Assembly (NCBI RefSeq): GCF_030272615.1
Contig: NC_081414.1
Coordinates: 55,145,636 to 55,203,635, forward strand
Origin: Cryptomeria japonica
Lineage: Eukaryota; Streptophyta; Pinopsida; Cupressales; Cupressaceae
DNA: 58,000 nucleotides
Direction: 5' to 3'
The position numbers and the translations under genes are program-made. How positions within the stretch are numbered: position 1 is the stretch's first letter; every line of letters begins with the position of its first letter. Under the pieces are notes generated by a model that made no database searches, had not been told where the DNA came from, and saw only the letters and a program-made list of their open reading frames with translations. Shown in pieces: positions 9,890-21,284 of this stretch.

Positions 9890-11035
9890 TGAGAAAATCA
9901 AGGGAAGAGAGATTTTAGAAGGGGTCATATAGGCAATCATGCATGTGTTAGAACACATGCATGACCCCTTAGGACCACATATTCTTGACCCCTTAGGATA
10001 CTAATGTATGTGATCTTAAGGGGGCGATATGTCGTACACATGAGGATTTTATAAGGGGTCATATGTGGTTCTAAGGAGTCACGCATGTGTTAGAACACAT
10101 GTGTGACTTATTAGGACCACATACGACCCCTTAGGACACTATGGGAATATCGTATGCACACTAGGATGTTATAAGGGGTCATATGTGGTCCTAAGGGGTC
10201 ACACATGTGTTAGAACACATGTGTGACCCCTTAGGACCACATATTCAACCCCTTAGGACATTGTACATGTGATGTTAAGGGATCATACATTGCAGACACT
10301 AGGATGTTATAAGGGGTCATATGTGGTCCTAAGGGGTCACACATGTATAGTGTTAGAACACACATGCATGATCCCTTATGACCACATATCACCCCTTCTA
10401 GGACAATATGTGATCCTAAGGGGTACATATTGTATACAATAGGATGTTATAAGGGGTCATATGTGGTCCTAACGGGTCACACATGTGTGACCCCTTGGGA
10501 CCACATATGACCCCTTAGGACACTATGTGATGGACTAAGGGGTATATCGTTACACTACGATTTTATAAGAGGTCATCCAATTATAAGGGATCATGCATGT
10601 GTTAGAAACACATGCATGACCCCTTAGGACCACATATGACCCCTTAGGACACTATGTGATCCTAACAGGTATGTCGTACACACTAGGATGTTATAAAGGG
10701 TCATATGTGGTCCTAAGGGGTCACACATTTGTTAACACATGTGTGACACCTTAGGACCACATATAATCCCTTAGGACACTATGTGATGGACTAAGGGGTA
10801 TGTCTTACACACTGGGATTTTATAAGGGGTCACATGCGGTCCTAAGGGGTCACGCATGTGTTAGAACACATGTGTGACCCCTTAGGACCGCATGTGACCC
10901 CTTAGGGTCCACTATGTGATCCTCTATGGTCCTAAGGGGACATATAGTGTCATTAGGGGTATATGTGGTCTTAAGGGGTTTTCAGAGGTCATGTTGTGTG
11001 TGTAATAAGATGTGAAAAGGGGTCATGTAGAGGAT
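9890..11035. repeat. Tandem array of about eight hairpin-forming units
   Basis: Units of about 116-140 bp begin near 9912, 10043, 10163, 10301, 10441, 10557, 10685 and 10813 at an AGGAT(G/T)TTATAAGGGGTC word. Each contains a long palindrome: a left arm with AAGGGGTCATATGTGGTCC and AAGGGGTCACACATGTGTT, a few central bases (AGA), then the complement. In the unit at 10173-10254 the arms are about 38 bp and pair nearly perfectly. Individual units differ by point changes, some compensatory-looking. The block CCCCTTAGGACC resembles CCCCTTAAGACC of the left array, which may make the two arrays opposite ends of one transposon. No coding is visible. Confidence 0.85.
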
Positions 11036-11640
11036 TTATTTTTTCTAATTTATTTAAATTTGTTATCTAAGTTTTATAATATTTTTTTAAGTTTAAATTT
11101 ATTAATTTTTCTAACGTTTTAATTTATTATATTTAGATTTCTAACATTTTTATAATTTTTAATTTTGCTAATGTTTTTCTTCACGTTTTTTCTAAGTTTT
11201 AATTTACTACCTTAGTTTTCTAAGTTTTTCATAACATTTTTTTAAAAAGTTGAAAAAATATACATATACATTTATTTAATTTTAAAATCAAATTGACGTT
11301 AAATTAAAACATTAAATTTTCAAACGATTTTCTAAAATGTTGAAAAATAATAAATATACAATATTTAATTAAAAGAATAAATTATTTATTAATTTTTAAA
11401 TAAATTTAATAAAAAATTTTTTTATTAAACTAAAAAATGGCTATTTTGTGCACTTGAAATAATGTAGGTCGAAAACTGAAAGGCAAGAAGTGTTGGTTGC
11501 CATTGACAAGGCATGGTGACGTGGTGTTGACATCGGGTTCACTCTAACCCTGTCTGGACATAGAAACTCCAAACTTGAAAATGACAGTTAAACTGTCATT
11601 TTTTTAGTTTTTATAGAAAATAAAAAATTTAAAATCGGAC
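11036..11640. other. AT-rich spacer, no gene
   Basis: It holds repeated 'aatttattaatttttctaa(c)gtttt' words to about 11440 and then a more balanced stretch (11450-11580) with no open frame of note. I cannot assign it to an element. Confidence 0.5.
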
Positions 11641-11751
11641 AGGGGGTTCGATCAAACCCACCTAGGGTTCGATCGAACCCATGTCAGATGGTGGGTTCGA
11701 TCAAACCCTAAGAGGGGGTTCACTCAAACACCCCTAGTTCGTTTGAACCAA

Positions 11752-11782
<31 letters not shown>

Positions 11783-11790
11783 AAAAAAAA
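11641..11790. repeat. GGGTTCGATC-type palindromes, poly-C and poly-A
   Basis: The word GGGTTCGATC(A/G)AACCC and close variants occur four or five times in about 90 bp (11646-11735), one of them the perfect palindrome GGGTTCGATCGAACCC. A run of about 22 C and then 17 A follows (11751-11790). The exact run lengths may be assembly-sensitive. Confidence 0.75.
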
Positions 11791-12130
11791 TTCCTGGCCT
11801 CCGCCAATTTTATTGGTTGGAAAAAGTGGGAACCATTATTGTGGGATATGCCCTCTATTAATTATTTGAATCACTATCATTGAAGATACACTTATTCAAT
11901 TATGGATGTGAGACAAAAATAGACAAATAACTCTAAAATATATCTTTTTTATTATATTAACATAATATAAAACAAAATAGATCTATTATATAGAAATAGG
12001 ATAATCTTGTCCTTTCTCATTCATTTGTGAAAATATTAATGATTTGTTTAAAAAAAAACATGGTCTGATGTCATACATTATAGCCGCGAGAGTTAGCGAG
12101 TAACTCATTTCATACAGTTGTCACTAACTC

Positions 12131-12229
12131 TCTAGCATTCAAACTTTCATATGCGATCAAGTTTACTTGCAACCACATTTTCGTTCTTTGTTGAGCTCTT
12201 GTGCACACATAAAATCTGAGAGCAAATAT
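12131..12229 (+). repeat. Fragment of the gypsy LTR next to the full LTR
   Basis: About 100 bp match the inner LTR segment found at 12688-12790 and 28643-28745 ('tctagcattcaaactttc...agcaaatat'). It is closer to the right LTR (GTGCACACATAAAATCTGAGAGC) than to the left LTR. It ends 47 bp before the full LTR starts. It is a truncated relic of another insertion of the same family at nearly the same place. Confidence 0.8.
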
Positions 12230-12271
12230 AAAACAAAACAAAACAAAATTGATGTATTATATTGAAATAAA

Positions 12272-12276
12272 ATGAT
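12272..12276. repeat. Target site duplication ATGAT, left copy (gypsy)
   Basis: Identical to 28948-28952 on the far side of the element. A 5-bp duplication is typical of LTR integrases. Confidence 0.9.
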
Positions 12277-12985
12277 TGTAGACACCTAAAATTGTCCAAT
12301 CTAATTAAATCAGTATCTTTATTTATTTAATTATTTAAGCCTAATTCTTCTATTAATTAAATGAATCTTTATTTATTTAATTAATTCATTTATCCTCTTC
12401 TAGCTTTATTTGTCATTTAAATAAATACTTTTATTTTGTTTATTTAATTAATTCATTAGCCTTTTCTACACATGACACGTGTCGTTCATCTCTTAATTCC
12501 TACACTACCTACCCTATTATTATTTTCTTATTTTCTCTACCTACCCTCTAATCATAGCCTACGATTTATCTTTTACACCTCTCAATCTTATCCCTCTATT
12601 TTCTATAGTGTCTTCTATATAAGGAGATGCTTCCTCCCTAATCAACTAATCAGCTAATCATTCCATTCAACTAATGAGCTAATAACCGAATCAAGCATTC
12701 TAGCATTCAAACTTTCATATGCAATCAAGTTTACTTGCAACCACATTTTCATTCTTTGTTGAGCTCTCATACACACAAAAAATCTAAGAGAAAATATATC
12801 AAGTAGGATCAATGGAGATAGGAAGAATGGAGATCCAAACCCTATTGGACATGTGATGGTATAATCTTTGTGATTTCATTTGATTTGAATTGTCTCAGGT
12901 GGATCTTTGTTGTTGTTAGGCTAGGGTTTTGTGGTTGAATTCATTTAGTCTTTCAATATTGTTGTTTCCATTTACATAATAAACA
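12277..12985 (+). repeat. Gypsy 5' LTR
   Basis: It begins TGTAGACACC and ends TAAACA, 709 bp. It matches the 805-bp right LTR along its length apart from about 90 bp of TTTATTTATTTAA-rich sequence present only on the right (about 28310-28390) and scattered substitutions. A TATA box lies at 12616. Confidence 0.93.
12616..12623 (+). promoter_or_regulatory. TATA box in gypsy 5' LTR
   Basis: TATATAAG lies in both LTRs (also 28560-28567), about 370 bp before the LTR end, followed by GAGATGCTTCCTCCC. Position and conservation suit the U3 promoter. Confidence 0.65.
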
Positions 12986-12988
12986 TTT

Positions 12989-13006
12989 TGGCACACCCGG
13001 TGGGAC
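12989..13006 (+). other. Primer binding site of the gypsy element
   Basis: TGGCACACCCGGTGGGAC starts three bases after the LTR. The leading TGG pairs with the CCA tail of a tRNA; I do not assign the tRNA. Confidence 0.75.
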
Positions 13007-15505
13007 ATGGATTTTTGTTAGAGCTGTGTTTTTTGCAGGTTTTTTAACCCTATATTGTTATTTTATAAAAGAATTTGGAGAATGACCTTATGCAGCTAGG
13101 ATTTTGGACACAAAATCAAGATTTTGGAGAGATTTGATCTGATATCACAAACTCTATGGAATTTTTGCACCAAATTTTGTTGGCAGGTTGAAGACAGTAT
13201 CAAGAGATCTCAATCCAAACTTTAGAATTTTTGGAGTAAATTTGCATTTTCCATGAATATTGTATGAATTTTCATAAATAATTAATTTTGAGAGCAAATG
13301 AGAGAGATTTTCAGATTTTCTTACATTTTGGGAAATCTCTTAGAATTATACATAGGATCTATTCTTTGTGATTTTAATTTTGATGCAAAATATTTCCTTA
13401 AAAATCGGATCTTTAAAAATTAGTGTTTTTCATTATTTTGATCATATCTCACAAACGGCTTTGAATTTTGGCATCCAATTTTTTTTGCACATGAAGAACA
13501 ATATCAGAGGGGCTTAGTAAAACGTTTAGAGTTTTTGGAGCATATTTGAATTTTCTATGAATTTTTGATGCATTTTCATAAAAAACTAATTTTGAGAGAA
13601 AATGAGAAAATTAGGGTTTTGCATTATTTTGCTCCTATCTCACAAACTGCTTGGAAATTTTGCAAGAATTTTTTTACAAAGGTTTGGAAGGCTATCAGGT
13701 GTGTCTAGTAAAAATTTTAGATTTTTTGGATCAATTGTACATTTTCTATGAATTATTTATGATTTTTCATAAAAAAATAATTTTTGGAGCAAATTAGCAA
13801 ATTTTTTGGATTTTCTTACATTTCTGGAAACCTCTTGAAATTTTATAGGTTTAATGTTTTTTATGATGAAAAATATCTTATGTAAAATTAGATCTTTGAA
13901 TCTATCAAAAAAATGAATTGTCGAAGGCCCCTTTTCACAAAGTCTTTTGGATCTAAAATTTACCTAACTTGTGTGCTTGCAGGAGGGGTATAATTGAAAA
14001 AATACTAAAAAATATTTGTTGTAGAATTTTGGCAAGGGTTTTCTTTTGATATTCATTGTGTGCCTTGTTTTCATAGATTACCAAACACTTCAATTGGTGC
14101 ACTAAAATTGAACCAATGTCTTTTGTGTCTTGAGCAATTGGCTCTTTTTGTTTAATCTCTAGAGGGCCTATCTCCCCATGTGGTTATTAGGACTAATAGT
14201 GAAGAGAGAATGACCCAAGTTGTAGTAAGGAAAACCGACCACTTCTAAACCACTATAAATAACTATATCCATGGTGAAAGCCATGGGTAACGTGTACTGA
14301 TTAGTTCATACCGACACTATGTCTCCCCATAAACCCATTTGATCAAATTTATTTGATCAGTTGTAGGGTGTAACCCCTACTAGATGGGAGCCTTTTGTAT
14401 TAATGGAGCTGAAAGTGTCGCATGTGTCACCACACGAGCAGATGCCCTTACTAGAAGCTTTTTCTTGTAGAAAGCCAAAATCCTTCTAGTTGTTGGGTTA
14501 GGAGGTCGGACCTCTGGAGCGACCCAAACACATATAGTTCTTAGTAGAGATACAAAATTCACCACGGGGAGTTTTCATGGGGATTGGTGCTTGGCTACCC
14601 TAGAGAAGTGAGTGTCGAGGGTGGAGCTAGTGGGGTCAAGCATCTAAGTATCCACTCTAAATAGCGTAGCCTCAGGGGAAACCCCATGTGGGATCAACAA
14701 CTATTGTCCTTGCCAACCATAAGAATTGTTCTTGTCTTATTTTGAACATTCAAACATTCAAGACCAAACACCATAACATTGTGTCTTTTGTGTCTTCAAG
14801 TGTATGCAAAATATTTTTACATCAAACAAAACACCTTTCTTTGGAGTCATTTTAAGTCTAAACACTTGCAAACATTGAGTCCTCATCAACATTGTTTCCT
14901 CTTGTCATGGAAAAAGAGTCAGAAATTTAGATTTGGTCACAACAAACAACTTCACAAATTGGAAAAATTTACAATCCAACAAACAAGAGTAATCAGTTTC
15001 AAACTTATTGAGATTCCTAGGTTATCTCTCTAGGTTTTCATCTAGCATTTAGCCTATTTTTGGGTCTCACAAAGTTCATCATTTCTTCACACCTTGAATT
15101 ACATTCACATTTGTCTAAACTTGAGTCAAATGGTCACTTGCTTGACCTCATCTTTCTTTGTCAACACAATACATACAATAACATTTTCCTAAGTGGTCCC
15201 TCATCAAGGTCTATCACCTTTTGGTCTCATTTGGTCTTACTTAGAGTCACGGTCAACTTACCTCATTAAGAGAAACTATCATCTCTTTGTAAGACACACC
15301 TACTCTACTACATACATATTTGGTCTTACACTTTGGACATTGCAAGTACACCTCAGATTCATTTACACTCCATTCAAATCTTGGTCTTCCATGCTCTTTA
15401 CATTTTCATCTAGACTCACACATCTTGGTCAATACCTAGTTCATGGTTGAAACCCATTCCCAAAAATCTAGGAGAGAAACTAAATAGGCTCACGAGTCTG
15501 CAAAC
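13007..15505 (+). other. Gypsy untranslated leader
   Basis: About 2.5 kb without a credible gene lies between the primer site and gag. The first kilobase holds diverged tandem segments of about 200 bp built around 'atttttcataaa(ta)attaattttgagag' and 'atctcacaaac' words (near 13140, 13260, 13440, 13570, 13640, 13750). The part from 14070 to 14815 is the one duplicated at 95-825. Small open frames here are not conserved between the two copies. Confidence 0.7.
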
Positions 15506-17100
15506 ATGAGTGGCTGTGAGTATGATAATGATGTCTTTTTAAATTTTGATCATAACACATTACCTGACATGGATGCCTATAGAAACATTCCAAATGTTGA
15601 GAACACGGACACTACAAACAAAAATGATACACACAATGACAATATGGAAAAAATTTTCATACATTCAGCAGAAGTGGAAGACTCCATTATGGATCCTCGT
15701 TTTAATTGATTGGTTGAGGAAATAATGAGGAGAGATAGAAAATATTTCTTACAAGTGATGGCACAAAGTGGAGCCAAGATTCCTCATGATTTTGACATGT
15801 CTCAAATAATGGAAAATAGACCTATGAAAGAAACTCAACTCAACATGGATCAAAGGAGGCCTAATAGTGGAGGAAATAGAGGACCACATCTTGTGCCTGA
15901 ATCACCATCATCTTTGTTTCAAAAACCAAAGGTCCCACATACACATGGTCAAGCATATGATACTAACCTTCGCAGACCATTATGGAAGTCTTATGCAGAA
16001 AAATATGCTCAATCACATGCCAATGCTAAGGACCAACCACCAAAGCAATTGGATATCCAAAGGCATGTTCAAAATTTGGACACAAGGAAACCCCACATCA
16101 AATTTGGGGGCAACACATTAGAGAAAACTCATGACATTCCTATAGAGTATGTTATACATGGACAAAACATATATTCCATTCCTCATCATGACTCTATACC
16201 AAGTGATCCTTATACGCAACATCATTATAGACCTCCTCCATATGAACATGTGTATGATCAATACCATCCATATATGCAACATTCTCATTCTCCACCTAGT
16301 GTCTCGGGCATGGGATATGGTCTAAGAAGTTGATCTCCACCTAAGAACAATTTGGAGTAGAAAATTAAGGACTTACAAAAGAAAATGGAGGACATAAATA
16401 CACCAAAGCCAACTTACACAATTAGAGACATATGTCCCTATCCATTTGACAAAAGCATTCCAATGCCTCCTTTTCCTACACATTTTGTGACACCTAAGTT
16501 TGATAAGTATAGAGGCAAAGGAGATCCTAAGGCACATATAAGATAGTTTTTCATAGCTTGCATTGAGGTAGCAGCAGAAGAGACATATTTGATGAGATTA
16601 TTCCCACAGAGCTTAGGTGATCAAGCTATGGAATGGTTCTCCCAACTTCCACCTGGAATTAAGTCATGGGGTAAAAAAAGCCAGGGCATTTATCCAACAT
16701 TTCTCATATAACATAAAGACAGACATATTAGTCACTACTTTGTGCAACACCAAGAAAAAGGATGGAGAGTCCTTTTCATCATTTTTACAAAGATGGAGGA
16801 ATCTAGCCAACAGATGCTCTTGTGAAATTCCACAAAAACAAATGGTAGAGATGTTCACCCAAAATGTTAACAAAGACATTGGTTATGACCTGAGAAAAGC
16901 TTGCTTGTCCACCTTCAAGGATGTCATTGAAAAAGGCTTAGCAACAAAGAAGGTCCTAATTGAGCAAGGCATCGTTAAAATATTCAAAGAAAACAAAGAG
17001 GACTTTAAAGGAAAAGACAAGCCAAGATTTTGGAATAAAAACAAGAACATTATCAATGATGGTGCTGTTGATGCCAATATAGTATGACCCAAAATCATTT
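15506..17100 (+). pseudogene. Gypsy gag (capsid) pseudogene
   Basis: The protein opens with an acidic segment, then MRRDRKYFLQVMAQSG, a Pro/His/Tyr-rich linker (SDPYTQHHYRPPPYEHVY) and the capsid domain: FVTPKFDKYRGKGDPKAHI, ACIEVAAEETYLMRLFPQSLGDQAMEWF, ARAFIQHFSYN, SFSSFLQRWRNLA and a C-terminal helical part. This is the Retrotrans_gag fold by its QAMEWF..L and FLQRWR landmarks. In-frame stops occur at 15707-15709 and 16331-16333, with TAGs near 16360 and 16540; a one-base insertion in an A-run near 16675 shifts the frame. It is followed by the knuckle segment. Confidence 0.85.
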
Positions 17101-17159
17101 TTTCTGGATCAAGCTCTACAAACAATTAGGTGAATACTCAAACACCTTCAAAATCATGA

Positions 17160-17480
17160 AGGAAGTACACCCCATTGGGAAAACCACTTGAGTCAGCTTT
17201 CAAGAAGCTAGTATCAAACAAGATAATCACAATTATAGATTTGCCTCCATATGAGCCAAAGGTCAAACAAAATTGGTGGAATGATGATGACTACTGTGAA
17301 TATCACAAGAGCAACGACCATAAAACAAGAAATTGTCATCGACTAATGAATATCATACAAGATATTATTGATAGAGGTGACATTGAGATTGAAGGGCATT
17401 CATCTAATAAAGAGCATGAAATGTTTAAAGAACCATTCCTAAAACATGATAAGGAAGAAGCTAAAGACACAAATTAGCAG
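17160..17480 (+). pseudogene. Gypsy gag C-terminal knuckle segment
   Basis: It reads GKPLESAFKKLVSNKIITI, then WWNDDDYCEYHKSNDHKTRN and CHRLMNIIQDIIDRGDIEI. The pattern C-X2-H-X4-H-X4-C is the knuckle variant normally seen in Tat-like gypsy elements in place of CCHC, and would bind the packaged RNA. A stop at 17475-17477 and frame changes on both sides separate it from gag and protease. Confidence 0.75.
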
Positions 17481-17530
17481 AAAAATTATAACAAAGCATC
17501 CTATAACTATGATTCAATTGTCAATCAATT

Positions 17531-18970
17531 TTGATGGGCAATTATGTCTCTACCATTATCATCAAGGACAAAACACCTGAGAATTCTATCCAAAGACCCA
17601 AGATTGTCCTAAAAGGCATTGAATCTTCTTTCGAACCTACCTCTGAATGTAATGTCACAACTCATCAAGGTAAATTCACTTTGCAAGGTGCTCCAGCTAA
17701 AAACACCACATCCTCATCAACCAAACCCAAGTATGACCTTGTAGAACAATTAGGGAAGACACCCACGCTTATCTCCATCCTCAAGCTCTTACGCATATCC
17801 CCTGCACATAAAGCCATTCTTGACAAAACTTTGAGAGAAACTTTTGCCCCCACTGATTTGAACATGGACCAGTTTCAAGCCATGGTGGGATACCTTTCCA
17901 TTCCAAACTCCCTTACATTCACAGAAGCTGACTATGCCTCTGTGAGCCAACCACATAATGCACCTTTACACATTGAAGCCTTCCTACACAAATGCCAAAT
18001 AAAACGAGTCCTGATAGATGGAGGAGAAGGCCTAAACACTTGTACATTGAGCACAATAATACAATTGGGATATTCAGATAAAGTTGTGAATACTAGAAAC
18101 AAAATTACCATCAAGGCATATGATGATAAAGAGCGCTCATCCAAGGGCACAGTCACCTTACCTCTAAGAGTTGGGCCAATTACTATGGATGTGGTTTGTC
18201 AAGTCCTTGATCTAGATCTCACATACAATATACTCTTGGGATGCCCGTGGATTCATGAGATGAGCACAGTCCCATCTACATATCATCGATGTATCAAGTT
18301 TCCACACAATGGAGTTGAAGTGACCGTCAAAGCTGATCCTAACCCATTCACATATTGCAACAATCTACAACCTAGATTAGAAATAACAATCCCACTCAAT
18401 CGAGAGGTTGTTCCTTCAACATTATATGTTGATCCAGAATTCTTGAAAGCTTCTACATCAAAACAAGCAGAGATCAAAGAAAACTTCAAGGTTAAAGACA
18501 TGGGATGTGGTGAGTATATCTTTCATGTTGATCAACTCCCACTATCTCCCAATATATTTAGTCGACAAGAACAATATACAAACAATTTGCAATGCCAAGG
18601 AATTGGGTGTGAACCACCTAGTGTTGTGGCTACTAAGTCTGCATGCAAATCTCCTCTAGTGGTGCAAGCAACTCTTGATATCAATAGTCCAAAGAGTGGT
18701 TCCAACAAAGAATCTATTGAATATATCACTAGCCCTCTTGAGAACTCACATAGCCTTACCATTTCATCCATTTATTCCATTTCTACTCCTCTCCCAGACT
18801 TTGATGAACAAGATTTACAAAATCCCTTACCCATTGGGGATCCAAAATCAAGATTTGAAAAGAAAAATCTAAAAGTCAAAAATAAAGAAATGTCTTTCAG
18901 TCCAAATCAAAATCAAAAGCTATTGGACTTTGAAAAAATCAAGATCAAGGATAAAAATCGTATGAAATAA
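17531..18970 (+). pseudogene. Gypsy retropepsin-type protease region
   Basis: This is the longest open frame of the element (479 residues). It contains a linker domain common in these elements (YDLVEQLGKTPTLISILKLL, then DQFQAMVGYL), then HIEAFLHKCQIKRVLIDGGE with the D-G-G active-site loop and the partner strand YNILLGCPWIHEM at about residues 235-247. Protease activity would cut the Gag-Pol precursor. Residues after about 300 are a low-complexity tail, and the frame ends before any RT domain. The frame is open but upstream gag is broken, so it is not expected to be made as a fusion. Confidence 0.8.
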
Positions 18971-19289
18971 AAAGACCAAGAGATGATCTCCCCTAATATC
19001 AAAATAACTGGGGCAAAAGCTCTAAAACTTCAAGTGAAAAAGCATACTTGTTGATCCTAAGTCTCCATCATGTTATCCTACTTTCACTTCTTTTTGCAAT
19101 CACAAGCCTTCATAACTCATCCACTTGTTTCACACATCCTTTCCCTTTTGGCGATACATCATGGACCTTTAATGGAGCTTCCTCGAAAGACTTTGTTATC
19201 AGGGATGCCCAAACTTCTTTAGGTGACATGCATATGGGCCTATGTAGTCCACACACTAGTAATTCTATCTGTGTTCCTTTATCAAAGAA

Positions 19290-19560
19290 GACAGTCACTC
19301 GAGCTACACATCATTCAGTCAAGGAACAATGCAGTTACAATCATAAGGTAAAGTCTCACACATTTGTGGTGGGTGACTTAGTTCTCAGAGAAAATTCTAA
19401 GAATCAGCAAGACAGAGAGAAGAAGGGAAAATTCAAACCAAATTGGCTTGGCTCTTACGTCATTATAGCAGCCTATGGATCTTATGCATATCAACTTTCA
19501 ACTCTAGATGGCGAACCTTTGGAGGATCCTATCAGCAACATGCACCCTCACAGGTTTTAA
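19290..19560 (+). pseudogene. Gypsy integrase C-terminal remnant
   Basis: The reading SVKEQCSYNHKVKSHTFVVG, then DLVLRENSKN, GKFKPNWLGSYVI and YAYQLSTLDGEPLEDPISNM is the C-terminal SH3-like end of a gypsy integrase (GDLVL...GKFxPNW.G.Y.I...G.Y.L..LDG). The open frame extends upstream to 19048, but that part is not integrase-like. The whole RT, RNase H and integrase core that should lie between 18970 and here is absent, so an internal deletion joined the protease tail to this segment. Confidence 0.8.
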
Positions 19561-21284
19561 TCAGAGCTCTTCAGAATATCCTAATTCAAAAAATACAAAA
19601 AAAATCTTAGACATAAAAAAATCATTACTTGGTGAAAACCTGGCAAACAGGTGCCTTGTGACACAAAAAAATTGAAAAATCTAAACAAGTAAAGAAAAAC
19701 ATTTCGTCCAATGGTGAAAATCACTTCGGTGGCGTCCTGGGCAAGTACCATGGTGAAAACTGGGTCACCGGCACCATGTGTAGAGACATTGCTTCTCCCT
19801 CCTTCAGGATTCCATTTCATCCTTTCACTTTGCACACACTCACAACCTCTTCATCCATAATAAACTTTACACATTCTCATCATGGCTTGTTATTGATCTA
19901 CCTAAGATTAGTTAGCTATTGATAATAATCCCTCCTTTTCACCCCTTTCCATCCATAATAAATCCACTCCTATTTGTGGCTAAGGCAAATCCTACATCTA
20001 GTGATGGGTGTGGGACTAAGAACATCACATGTTTCTAAGGAGTACAGTTTCTTCCAACTCTCTTCAATCTATCCACGTACAATCCACAATAAAGAAACAT
20101 TTGCATCGCCAATACGCAATAAAGTTCCATCTTCTCCACAATAAAGTATCATTTTCATGGATTCAGTCAATTTTGGATGAGACACATCAGCAACAATGGG
20201 CTTCAAGAAATCAAATCTTCTGACAAACTCAGACAACATTATGGTTCAGTGCTATCTATCCTTTTGTGAAATTTAACATTGTGACCACAATAAAATAGAC
20301 TTATACAAGTGAGAAGAGACACTATACTTGAGGACTACAGTGGATGTTGGTGTCGAGTCTTGGTTTTCTTTTGATTTTATCTTTTGGTGACATGTCTTTT
20401 ATCTTTTTCAGGATGTCTCTGACTAGAGATTCTATCTCCACGATGTCTTTGACTAGAAAGGTGAGGATGGGATATCATCACCTATTTTTCTTTGATGTCT
20501 ATGGATTGTCTCTTAGTAATGCTATGACTTGTCCAAGGATATGAGGATATTATGTGTCTAGTGTGAACTGGGGCATTCCTTGTTTGCAACTATCTGATCT
20601 CCATGCAAACAGGTACAATGACTTTTAGGGTTGAATATATGCCTCGATTGTCATAACCTATTTTTCCATAATAAAGCTCAATGATGATAATGCACAAGAG
20701 GCTCTTTCACTTTCATATCTTCCACCTTCCATCCCCCTTTCTTGATTGACCTCCATCATCCTTCCTAGGTCTGTGTGGCCAACTATCACATGACTGAGTA
20801 TAATGACATGCCAAAAATATCTGCATTTCATGTAGTTCGCACTTGCATTATCACATATTAGCATTTCATACATACATAGAGATATCACAATTGCATCACG
20901 TCCTACACACAACACATATTAGCATATTTTACATTCTCATCATGTAAATAGTCATTTGCATTATGATACTAATTTGCATTTCATACATTCACATTTGCAT
21001 CATGCATAACATATAAAACATAAAAGAACAAAAATATTGCATTTCCTCATGTACATATTTAGATCCATATCATAAGCATCACATAGAAACATACATAACA
21101 TAGGTGCACATGCATATAGCTTCCACAAGGATGAATCACCTCATATATATATATTTGAAAATCATAAGTGTCATGATACAATGATGTCAAAATACATATG
21201 GCTACAAAATCACCCAAAGGTGTCTACATCATCATAAAAGTGTACATAAGTGTGCCCATGTCCCCTACCTTTAAAATGTATCAG
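19561..21284 (+). other. Gypsy 3' non-coding region
   Basis: No coding is evident. It starts with repeated TGGTGAAAACC(T)GG(G)CAA(A)-like words (near 19632, 19710, 19750), a feature often seen after integrase in Tat-like elements, then AT-rich sequence with 'cat(t)tgcat' and 'acatac' repeats (20830-21170). Confidence 0.6.

Noticed and set aside
10231-10428. 65-residue minus-strand frame with repeated GPHMTPYN-like segments
   Set aside because: It is a translation of the hairpin repeat; stops are missing by chance.
9890-11035. CRISPR-like array
   Set aside because: Units are long palindromes with no unique spacers, no regular short repeat and no cas genes, and the surroundings are plant transposons.
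11641-11735. tRNA gene from GGTTCGATC
   Set aside because: Only the T-arm-like word repeats; no acceptor, D or anticodon arm is found around any copy.
15193-15450. Open frames upstream of gag (14779-15450)
   Set aside because: They overlap one another, lack motifs and sit in the untranslated leader.
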